Assembly (NCBI GenBank): GCA_947095585.1
Contig: OX352762.1
Location: forward strand, 115,412,930 to 115,476,929
DNA length: 64,000 nt
Source of the DNA: Nephrocerus scutellatus
Lineage: Eukaryota; Arthropoda; Insecta; Diptera; Pipunculidae
Direction: 5' to 3'
In this document: piece after piece, positions 26,816 through 35,649 of the stretch
How positions within the stretch are numbered: the first letter of the stretch is position 1
Layout of the letters: the number at the start of each line of letters is the position of its first letter
Notes under the pieces: model-generated
What the model saw: only the letters and a program-made list of their open reading frames with translations
What the model was told of the DNA's origin: nothing
Databases searched by the model: none
Made by a program: the position numbers and the translations under genes

Positions 26816-26964
26816 CCTTCTCGTAATTCAGCTCAACTTACTCAGTTAACACATAGTGCTGTTACATGTTGATCCGAAGCATGACCTAGTTTTCGAACTA
26901 AACCTTGTTGAAGAGATGGTCGGTCATCATTTCAACACAAATTTGAGTTAAGTTTCACCAAAGG

Positions 26965-27281
26965 TAATAAATACCTAGATGTCTTCACTTATGGAGATAA
27001 GTGTGTCCACAAAACATTTCCTATATTTACATTACATATATTTTCAACTAATGTAACTAAAAGAAACTCAGATACACAAACCTAAAATTAAGTTTCATTT
27101 AAGCTTCTACGCTCAATGGTACTTGTCCTTTTTTATATCTAGTATATTTCACTTCGACATATAAAATTTGAGTTCTACACTCAAGTACTTTGTAATAAAA
27201 TGGATCACAGATCTTTTGAAAATTATAAAGTGAAAATAATTCAAAGATAGTCAAGGAGGCAGATGAAATTCGATATTCGTG
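26965..27281 (+). repeat. Segmental repeat, copy 1 (partner at 30945-31245)
   Basis: Shares a ~300-bp block in the same order with 30945-31245: TTATGGAGATAAGTG, TTTTTATATCTAGTATATTT, ATATAAAATTTGA, CAAGTACTTT, AAATTCGATATTC. It ends exactly where the duplicated exon B unit begins (27282). Confidence 0.8.
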
Positions 27282-27705
27282 GTTTCAGTAAATGTAAGAT
27301 GTAACAGAAGCGCACTAATAATTTTCTCTTTTCCGTTTCCAGATTTGAATGTGCAAGCTGCCTTTGCTGCCATTAATCAGAAAGTCTTCGTCGCTGATCA
27401 TCCATTCGTGTTTGTTATCAGGAACAAGGAAGCCACATACTTTGCCGGTCATGTGGCTAAGTTTTAACGTTTAAGTTAATTGAAAGTAAATAAAGTTAAT
27501 CTACACATTTTTTATATCTCTGCAAAATATATTGTTATTGAATTCTTATTCGTCTTCTTTGGTTTGGCAACTGGAAACAGTTCCTGGCCTTCTGTTATTA
27601 AGAGGTATTTTTAAGGCAATTACTATTAGCATAGTTAAGCTTAAGAACAGCCAGCATTCTGCACTTGGTGACCTTCTTATTTTTTTTATTTAATTCAATA
27701 TAATA
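27282..27705 (+). repeat. Duplicated reactive-loop exon unit, copy B
   Basis: Partner of 25365-25765, in direct orientation. Between the two units lie a LINE 3' end (25890-26290) and a tRNA-derived SINE (26505-26815). Confidence 0.9.
27343..27467 (+). CDS. Serpin alternative last exon B (second reactive loop)
   Basis: A second copy of the 125-bp last exon, 1,917 bp after exon A, with its own acceptor (TTTCCAG), the same phase, a TAA stop, and AATAAA at 27488-27493. Spliced to the donor at 24528 it gives HLNVQAAFAAI followed by the same 31 C-terminal residues as exon A. All ten nucleotide differences from exon A fall in 27357-27371, coding P2-P3': Ala-Ala-Phe-Ala-Ala in place of Thr-Leu-Ser-Gly-Asn. 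P1-P1' would be Ala-Phe, or Phe-Ala if the bond is shifted one residue. No stop, frameshift or splice-site damage is seen, so it is very likely used as a mutually exclusive isoform. Confidence 0.88.
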
Positions 27706-27922
27706 TAATGCTTCTATAACGTTGTAAAATAGACAAATAGTCATCCCTCACCATCGCTGAGTCATTAGTCATTGTATCAAGTGTCTCAATTTGAACCAGC
27801 ATTGTTCTATATGAAAGGAGAAAATCGATCGTTCAATAAATTAGCATATTTGCTTTTTAGCGTTTCGACAGCCTCGTCGGTCAAAACCAAAATGCGGGCT
27901 ATGTGCTCCATTAAAATTTTTG

Positions 27923-27960
27923 TATAAAACGCTGAACCTTCCATGACACCGCTATCATTT
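27923..27960 (+). promoter_or_regulatory. Putative ETH core promoter (TATA plus initiator)
   Basis: TATAAAA at 27923-27929 and an initiator-like TCATTT at 27955-27960 (A at 27957) are spaced 34 bp apart, as expected for a TATA/Inr promoter, and lie 47 bp before the ETH start codon. No clear inverted EcRE half-site pair was found nearby by eye. Confidence 0.55.
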
Positions 27961-28003
27961 AATTATCAATCGGTAAAGGGTTGATCTCTGTGTAGCGGCG
28001 ACA

Positions 28004-28676
28004 ATGCGTTTAGTTGTTCTGCTTTCATCGTTTTTGTTCATCGTCCTGACGACCTTCGTAGTACGAGTAGCTAGCAAAAGTGATGACAGCCCAGGTTTTT
28101 TTCTAAAAGTAACAAAAAGTATTCCACGCTTGGGTCGACGAGCTGACAATGCGTTTTTCTGGAGAAACGCCAGTAAGCAAATTCCACGCATTGGCCGCAG
28201 AAATGAAAATGTAACTACCTTCAATCTACAATATATTTAATCTTTATCTTATCTATAGATTTATAAATTAACAGGATGAGAATTTGGCGACTGTTACGGA
28301 TCGACAGGCGTGGCTTGATGAACTACCAAATCCCGTCAAAAGGATTCTCTTAACTCCTGTTAGTGATATTCACGATCGCGAATACAGCGTAGTACAGCCA
28401 GTAAATTCCAATACATTGATAGAACTTCTAGAAAAGGATGCCATTCAAAAGGATAATGTAAAATTCGTTCATTGGAAAGATTTCGATCGAGCACTGCAAA
28501 GTGATCCTGATCTGTATGCAAAAGTGATTTCACTCGGACGAAAACCTGACCATCGCCTTTTTGGCAATACCAATGATGATGATAATGTTGGTGGCGATCT
28601 TCTTTTCCACACTGGACACAACCAAATGTATCCGAAATATGACAGAGAATTTTTGCACTATAATGAAGTGGATTAA
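28004..28676 (+). CDS. ETH: Ecdysis-triggering hormone (ETH) precursor
   Basis: Two exons, 28004-28210 and 28275-28676, with a 64-bp phase-0 GT-AG intron, encode 202 aa, close to the Drosophila precursor as I recall it (203). A hydrophobic signal peptide (residues 1 to about 24) is followed by two amidated peptides, each ending in a Gly-Arg-Arg cleavage/amidation site: SDDSPGFFLKVTKSIPRL (26-43), matching the ETH1 form, and ADNAFFWRNASKQIPRI (47-63), the ETH2 position. The PRL/PRI-amide ends are diagnostic. ETH is released from Inka cells and triggers the ecdysis motor programme. The 130-residue C-terminal part, rich in acidic residues, has no domain I know but is present in fly precursors. 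The second-exon ORF has no ATG of its own; its real start is the splice acceptor. Confidence 0.95.
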
Positions 28677-28785
28677 CATGGCACAGTGATAAATGGCAAA
28701 TGTTTTGTTTCTGTATAGCTGCGTAGCGGTAATTGAGTTATTCTAGTCATAGTTTATTTAACAAAAACAAAAGAAAAAAAAGTTT

Positions 28786-28837
28786 ATTAAAATACTTTAT
28801 TTATTAAACGGCAACTACTGTCATTATGACAAATAAA
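28786..28837 (+). terminator. Candidate ETH poly(A) signals
   Basis: ATTAAA at 28786-28791 and AATAAA at 28832-28837 follow the ETH stop by 110-160 bp. Confidence 0.45.
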
Positions 28838-29035
28838 AGGTCTGGGTAGTACCTTAAGTTTGATTTTAAACTTAAAATATTCTTCACATAAACAATAGTT
28901 CCTTATATGATCTGGTGCAGAAATAATTCTGTAAAAACACTCACCGTTATTACTACAATGCTGTCATAATGAAAAACTAAAGACTTAAAAGACTTTGTAT
29001 GGATTTTCGTTTTGATAAAGATTTTTTTGAATCTT

Positions 29036-29095
29036 AATAATACCGGCGCGACAGACCATGCGTTCCAAGGCCTGGCTCCTATCTTGGTGGAAATG
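29036..29095 (-). mobile_element. SINE tail fragment
   Basis: AATAATACCGGCGCGACAGA and CCAAGGCCTGGCTCCT match the 3' tail of the SINE family (compare 44106-44150). The head is absent; it is a 5'-truncated insert. Confidence 0.55.
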
Positions 29096-29637
29096 TAAGG
29101 ACAAAAGTTAATAAAGGTTTAAATATCTTTTTAAGTCATAAGTCTTAAGTTATTCCATTCTGAGAGCTCTGATAATAAAACTGGAAATTGCCGAAAAGCG
29201 TATTGGTTCTTGTGCAAGTTAACAACCTCATGTTGGCCCAACGGTTGATAATCTTATAAACCGAAGACATAAGTTACCAACCATGTTGTGTTTGTGCCGG
29301 TGTTTTAAACTAATTGTAATGAATTCTTTCGGTACAGAAAGAGCAAAAGGAGGAACTCTAAGAACAAAGAGATTAGCTCGAAATGTCTTCTAACGGAAGG
29401 AAAAATGCATTTTCTTACCCTCTAGAGCATGTTAGAAAACTTTCGAGACTTTGGTATATTTGCTAAACACAATAAAATAACAATATTTTATTCAATTTAT
29501 ACATTTTTGTTGTTATTAAGGAATTGTCATATTTTCGATTAAATAATAAGGGTATTTCTTTTGCCAGTTTACAACCACAATGCCATAAATTCGATATTCG
29601 TCTAACTCGAACTAAATCATTGGAATTGCAATTCCAA

Positions 29638-29765
29638 TTCTATTTTTAAGATCTCTATCATGAGTTCCCGTAACCGTGTGTTTGTGGCTGGCTGGCCAAA
29701 TCTTGTGATAAATTTTTACCCTGGGTCCCGGGGTCTTCAAAATTATTATTTTTGTTTAGAACCAT
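29638..29765. mobile_element. Fold-back MITE remnant
   Basis: A degraded left end (TTTTTAAGATCTCTATCATG), GTGGCTGGCTGGCC, TCTTGTGATAAATTTTTACC and GGGTCCCGGGGTC follow the family order of 43360-43638, compressed by internal loss. Confidence 0.5.
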
Positions 29766-29769
29766 TCAT

Positions 29770-30622
29770 GACATTTATATTTTGAAGATAATCCCTTTCA
29801 AATGTTGGCCGGAACTGCACCGTAATTCGGCCATACGTTAACACCAATTTTGAATGACTCGCTCGAGGACTTCGGTCGGTATCTCGCGAATAACTTGAGT
29901 AATGTTGGCTTCCAATGCCTCAATCGTAGCTGGTTTATCCACAAAAAATTTAGACTTTACATACCCCCATAAAAAAAGTCCAAAGGTGTGATATCACAAG
30001 ATCTTGGGGGCCAATCCACCGGTCCGATACGAGAGATCAATTGCTCACCGAAACAAAGACGCAGTTAATCCATTGTGTCACGGGCTGTATGGGATGTACC
30101 GCCGTCTTGTTGGAAACAAATGTCGTTGAGATCACGCGCTTCAATTTCCAGCATTAAAAAGTCGTTTATCATGGCGCGATAGCGTTCGCCATTCACTGTT
30201 ACATTGGCGCCAGCCTCGTCTTTGAAGAAATATGGGCCGATGATTCCTCCAGCCCATAGGCCGCACCGAACGGTAGTTTTCAATGGATGTAATGACAGTT
30301 CGTGAATGGCTTCGGGTTGCTCTTCAGCCCAAATACAGCAATTTTGCTTATTGACGAAGCCATTAAGCCAAGAATATTGCGTTCGGTAGGACGATTATGT
30401 ACACCATAAGTTGGCCTGAGCGCGCGATGAATGCTTTTCACAGAGCGTCGATTTTCGTAATACAATTGTACGATTTGTAAACGTTGTTGAGGCGTTAGTC
30501 TTTCCGTGATGAAATGTCAATGAATACTGAATAAAATTATGCATTTAGTTTGACAGTAGTCACGCGTGAGATGTCAAAAAAATCCTATTGGAAAACGTAC
30601 CTCCAATCTGATCACCCTTATT
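29770..30622 (-). mobile_element. Mariner-type transposon with internal deletion
   Basis: Minus strand from 30622: terminus AGGGTGATCAGATTGGAGG, then a truncated helix-turn-helix (MYYENRRSVKSIHRALRPTY, GVHNRPTERN). The reading then jumps directly into the catalytic region (NGFVNKQNC-like, then VRCGLWAGGIIGPYFFKDEA, ICFQQDGGTSHTARDT, WPPRSCDITPLDFFLWGY). The DNA for the first catalytic Asp (FSDEAHF in the copy at 18070) and the linker is gone, a loss of roughly 450 bp. Same family as 18070-19210. Not autonomous. Confidence 0.85.
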
Positions 30623-30699
30623 ATATGTGTACATTTGTAAGTTTGCCTGTCGTGGCGTATATCTCGGCTTCTACCAGTCAGAATTTAATGAGACTAGTT

Positions 30700-30900
30700 T
30701 TACAACAATTGTGACGCGTGTGGCGCGTGTCGCGTGAGGTGTGGTGCTTGTGACCGTGTGGCGCGTCTAAAAAAATTATTTTTTTTAAATAAATTTTTTT
30801 TTTAAAAAAAGAAAGTTTTTTTTTTTTTTTTAAAAAAAAGTGGTTATTTCATTTGTCCTTTCTGCCACAAGTTACAAGAAATTTTTTTAAAAAAAAACGT
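30700..30900. repeat. GT/GC-rich simple sequence followed by A/T runs
   Basis: Irregular repeats of GTGTGGCGCGTGT-like units (30710-30770), then long homopolymer A and T tracts to about 30840. No coding potential. Confidence 0.7.
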
Positions 30901-30944
30901 ACATTTGTTTCGCCGAAAAAACATTCGGTATGATAACACGTAAC

Positions 30945-31245
30945 GCTTATGGAGATAAGTGATGTTCACAAAATTTTTTTTTGCATTTATATGCAACATG
31001 TTGACAAATTATATAACTAAAAAAATCCTATACAAAAACCTAAAATTTCCTTTTCACTTATACACTCAAGTGCACTTGTTCTTTTTTATATCTAGTATAT
31101 TTCACTTCAACATATAAAATTTGATTTCTACGCCCAAGTACTTTTTATTTAAATTCGATCAAAGATCTTTTGAAATTATCAAGTACAACAAATTCGAAGA
31201 TGTTCAAGCAGGCAAATCGAACAGGCAGATTAAATTCGATATTCC
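30945..31245 (+). repeat. Segmental repeat, copy 2 (partner at 26965-27281)
   Basis: See copy 1. No reactive-loop exon follows this copy; sequence after 31245 is unrelated to the exon B unit. Confidence 0.8.
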
Positions 31246-31399
31246 TAATTCAATGCATGGGCTTGAGATATCTGTAAATTATATTATCTGTGCTTTTAGC
31301 TTTCAATTTTTTTCGATTTCCCTAAGCAGATCGATCTGTAGAACGGTATTTCAGATATCAAGAAATACAGATGAAACTATTACGGATCAGCATAAAGCA

Positions 31400-32900
31400 A
31401 TATGATATCGACATTTTCATTTACTTTTATGTTAACGCAGGTTTTGATGGAATTTTTTTTTAGCAAAATGCCATTTTACAACCATCTCTGCTTTAGATTT
31501 TATTTTCGCTACATTGTACTAGTATCCAGTAGATGGTAGTCGAGTCGTATTCTTAGCCAGTATTTAAACCGGTAGGTAAGAAAGTTTTAATTAACTGTTT
31601 ACAAACAATTATAGATCCATGTTTGCGTGAGTATAATGTGTGCGATCAGTTGTTCAAAATTACACCTGCATGATGACGTGATACAGTATTAAGAAGCGTT
31701 TCCTCAAATTGACAGCTCATCATAGGTCATAGTTTCAGGTGGCATCAAAATTCACCTTGCAAAACATCCACTAGACAACCACTTGACATTTCAAAAAATC
31801 ATCCGTTTTGTGTTTTCTAAAGAGATCATAATTTTATAACAATAGGCAGCACATTGTGCCGGCACAATCTACTTACATCAGCATAAAAAGAAGAAAATGT
31901 AATACAGGATACGGCTGCCTAATCCCATTGAAGGAAGCATTGTGAGGACTAAAGAAAGGTGTTTATCTGTTTATCCGGACAAAAAAAAACCCCGACCATT
32001 ATGATCTTTTTTTCGCAATGCAATTTTTAACAAATCTTTTTGGTCACACACTGTCAGTTGTCAAACAGAACGTCCAACACACAAAAAGGACTCTACAGAC
32101 AAAATGTGGTGGGCGTTTCTGAAGCTTAACAACTATTGTTGGTGTAGTGCAGTGTACTAGCCTAGATATCACATGCGGTTTTTAACACTGGAACGACAGA
32201 ATCTGTGCGGTATACGCACTACCATCACGTTGGCTACTAATGCCCTGCAATTTATCATTGTAACGCAATTAGTATGTAATTAATGCGAATTTCAAGATCA
32301 AGTAAATTTGTGTGTGGCAGTAATTGAAAAGGTGTAGTAAGACAAAGAACAGCGATCATTAGGCGGGCGCCAAATATTTCAGGAGTTGATCCGACAAAAG
32401 GAGCACTGGTCATCGCTTTGATGTACGAGCAGTTTTCAAAGTCGATATGCAGGTGAGGAGGTTAAATTAATTTTTGCTCGACATGAATGAGTGCATCAGC
32501 GCAAAATGAAAAAAAAAACACAAAATAATGCTTCCGGGCTAAAGAAAATTAATTTTAATGTGTGCAGTTTTGGTTTAAACCCTTTCTTATGCCAACATAC
32601 AAAGTTGGCAATGGTATACTGTAGTTATTTCTGTTTATGAATACAGCTGCGTGATAACCATTAGTATGTGTATGTAGATTGTAATTAAAACATTTGGAAA
32701 AGAGTAGCTTCCAAATCCCTTTCCTGATAAGGTCGCTTTTGGTTTGGTTTAATAATAATAATAATAAATTTAATATTAGCTAGTCCACTAGTCAATATCG
32801 CTAACATCCTGAATTCGTATCATTTACTTTAAAGCCTAAATTAGTAAGTTGTTGACATATTTTCGTTCACCTTCATCTAAGGACTCATCAGATGAACAAA
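31400..32900. other. Interval without supported gene
   Basis: AT-rich. A short (AAT)n run lies near 32750-32765. No ORF with a recognisable motif and no RNA gene. Confidence 0.4.
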
Positions 32901-32913
32901 AACAGGACTCTGT

Positions 32914-33037
32914 CAATGAAAAAATTTAATATTTAAGACAGGATTGTATGGATTTTGGTTTTGATAAAAAAAAATTTGTTCGTTATGTTGGAATTCCATA
33001 CAATCCTGTACGTCTTAAGTCTAATATTTTTCCATTG
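32914..33037. mobile_element. Small MITE-like inverted repeat
   Basis: 124 bp. The left end runs from CAATGAAAAAATTTAATATT to AGGATTGTATGGA, the right end from TCCATACAATCCTGTACGTC to TTTTTCCATTG; they are reverse complements with few mismatches (about 40 bp each). A related, more decayed pair is near 28990-29170. No ORF. Confidence 0.75.
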
Positions 33038-33039
33038 TG

Positions 33040-33285
33040 AGAGCGCTTAGCCACCATGGGCATAGAAGAATTTACGCAGATTGGGTTAATGTGGAAGTTA
33101 ATGTTGATTTTTCAAAGAAGATCTTATTTTCTGAAGACGCACATTTTCACCTCTCTGGGTATGTTAATAAGGAGAATTGCCTGAAATGGGGTGAAGAAAA
33201 TCCTCATGCGATTTACGAGACACAGTTAAATGCCCAAAAAGTGACTGTTTGGTGCGCGTACGGTATCAAAAATAATTACCAATTA
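33040..33285 (+). mobile_element. Mariner transposase fragment
   Basis: Within 33037-33363 the residues KKILFSEDAHFHLSGYVNKE, then NCLKWGEENPHAIYETQL and KVTVWCAYGI, match the first-Asp region of mariner transposases. Neither the N-terminus nor the second and third Asp regions are present. It stops where a LINE fragment starts. Confidence 0.8.
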
Positions 33286-33294
33286 CCAACCAAA

Positions 33295-34232
33295 TACGTG
33301 CTGGCCATCGAGCGTACTCCCACTTTTCGAACACCCTACTGTATACATTGGCGACTTCAATAACCATCATACCTCATAGAGATATGCCCTGAATGACCTA
33401 AACGACCTTAATTTAGTTGATTGGTCCGATGGCAACCATCTTAATCTCGTTTTCGATGATAAAAGATGCAGGAACCATCTTCTTCAGACGTTGGCCGAAA
33501 AACTTTAACCCAGATCATACTTTTGTAAGTTGCAATACCGACGAAAGAACTTTCCAAACCAGCCAGAAAGTCACTTCTAGCTACCCCCACAGCCAGCACA
33601 GACCTGTCGTCATCGAAATTACTCATCGCCGAATTGATTACCCAGCCGAGATGGAATTTCAACAATGCAGCTTGGAAAACTTTTCAAAGGATCTCGATTC
33701 AAATATAAGATAAGTAAATCCTTTAGCTAAAAACCACAGACGCCTTATCGCCGTCATCATCTCTACAGCCAGAAGCATGTTCCGAGAGGATACCGCAAAG
33801 AAGACATTCCCGGATGGCCAGAAGAAGGCGACCTGCTATATGATATGAAGAACCCGAAACAGCAGACAAACTCGACAAAACGCTCAGTGCACAGTTGGAA
33901 AATACCAACTTCATGCATTCAAACCGAAAAGCCTGGAGTCTCCTTCGTAAACTTGAAAGCAGCACACCAATTGCCACAATCAGCCCTAACACAATTGCTG
34001 ACTGAATTGTGAAGCTCTCCTCCTCAGATAAAGTAGAAAGAAGGAATGATCCAGTAGAGTCTCAAATTACTGAACAGAAACTCCCAAGCCGAGACCTTTC
34101 ACCATTGAGGAAGTTGAAGTTGCACTCCTCAAGCTCACCTCACGACCTCAAAGAAGTTTGCATATGCTGACGACCTCGCTATAACTACACAACACCAAAA
34201 CATAGAACAAACGGAAAAATCTTTACAGTATA
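33295..34232 (+). mobile_element. LINE fragment (jockey/I-like), endonuclease end to YADD, left of Tc1 insert
   Basis: Plus-strand frames read YIGDFNNHH near 33345 (endonuclease GDFN motif), RWNFNNAAWKTF near 33650, a linker with ARSMFREDTAKKTFPDGQKK, then EEVEVALLKLTS near 34120 and immediately AYADDLAITTQ near 34170. The RT fingers and palm between those two motifs (some 500 bp) are deleted. The element is interrupted at 34233/35114 by a TIR element and continues at 35115. Confidence 0.8.
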
Positions 34233-34234
34233 TA

Positions 34235-35112
34235 CCGGGTGACTGACACGAAGTGTTACCAAATTCAGACTGTCATTGCTGTCAAACCAGTGATGACAGA
34301 GCGCTCAAATTTACACTAATGACAGTTCATTCCATTGTTTACAAGCGTACAAAAGCATTTTAGCGCTTGCACGAAAGTGGCGATTTGCCGAATTTCGTTT
34401 TCTCCGATAAGTCACCGTTCGTTATTGAGCAATATGTGAACAAGCAAAATGACCGGATTTACTTGCCCGGCCGTTCTACTGAAAATTTGGACCAACGGAT
34501 TGCTACTCGAAACCAAGCGCCGCCGATGGTGATGGTTTGGGCCGCCGTTAAGGCCGAAAGCCGTTCACTGCTCGTTTTTTTGGACCGTGGCATCAAATTA
34601 ATGCTCAAATTTATCGGGATCATGTGTTGGAGGGAGCGTTGAAGCTTTGGGCGCAAAAACATTTCGGCCGCAGAGCCTGGACATTTCAACAGGACACGGC
34701 GCCGAGTCGCAAAGCGTCAATAAATATTGGCTGAGAAACAACGTTCCGCGGTTCATTTCCACTGCCCAATGGCCATCAAATTCACCGGATGCAAATTCGC
34801 TAGATTTCTCGGTTTAGGGTATTTTGAAGAGTTAGGTTTGGGAAAAAAAATACCAAAGTGTCGATCATTTCAAGCAAACGCTTCGCCGAAAATGGGCCAA
34901 CATACCGCAGAGCCACTTTCGTGCTGCATGCAATAGCTTTGTCGGCCGTTTCATGGCCATAATCGCGGCTAAGGGTGGCCAAATCGAAAACTGCTAATGC
35001 AAATCGAATTTGAATATTTGTGAACATTTTATACTTTGATTCAATAAAATTCATCAAAAAATAAAAATTCTGTGGCATTTTGTTTTGGTAACACTTCGTG
35101 TCAGTCACCCTG
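34235..35112 (+). mobile_element. Non-autonomous Tc1/mariner-type element with intact ends
   Basis: 878 bp, bounded by inverted repeats CCGGGTGACTGACACGAAGT... and CAGGGTGACTGACACGAAGT... (29 bp, one mismatch) and a TA duplication (34233-34234, 35113-35114). Inside, on the plus strand, is only part of a transposase: FVFSDKSPFVIEQYVNKQND (first Asp region), VMVWAAVKAESR, WTFQQDTAPSRKA (second Asp) and PNSPDANSLDFSVWG (third Asp), in shifting frames. The N-terminal DNA-binding domain is missing. It sits inside the LINE just after its YADD codons. Confidence 0.93.
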
Positions 35113-35114
35113 TA

Positions 35115-35640
35115 TAGTATGGGCTTATACTTCAAACACTGGAGGTTATGTCCTAGTATGAACAAAACGGAGGTTACTTGTTTCCACCTTAACAACAAAC
35201 ACGCGAAAACAAAACTTAAAGTTAGATTTAACAACGTATATCTAACTCACAACCCTACACCAAAAATACCTGGTAGTCACTCTGGACCGAACGTTGTCCT
35301 TTAAGGAGCACCTTACAAACTCTGCAGCAAAACTAAAAACTCTAAATAACATCATCAAGAAGTTAGTGTCAACAACATGAGTAGCAAGAAACTCCGCTCC
35401 GCCACTGTGGGCTTGGTTTTCTCAGCTGCTGACTACTGTTCCCCGGTCTGGCTCAGTATTGCTCACACAAATAAAATAGACTTTCAACTAAATTCTTAAA
35501 TGCGCATAATCTCAGGAACAATCAGCTCAACAACAACCCGATTTCTCCTCGTACTCCTCGTCAGGTCAACTGAAAATTCCTGGTTTCTTATTAAACCAAA
35601 GCGAGTGGAATAAATTTAATCGAAACTTTAAAGCTTAGTT
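35115..35640 (+). mobile_element. LINE fragment, right of Tc1 insert (RT thumb to C-terminus)
   Basis: Continues the LINE of 33295-34232: MNKTEVTCFHLNNKHAKTKL near 35158, NNVYLTHNPTPKIPG near 35240, then LDRTLSFKEHL-like residues after a frameshift near 35290 and ATVGLVFSAADYCSPVW near 35405. It ends before the tail motif seen at 8650-9204. Confidence 0.8.
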
Positions 35641-35649
35641 CGTATTATT

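Noticed and set aside
27955..28224. 89-codon minus-strand ORF opposite ETH exon 1
   Set aside because: Shadow of the ETH coding sequence; the plus strand has signal peptide, amidation sites and spliced second exon.
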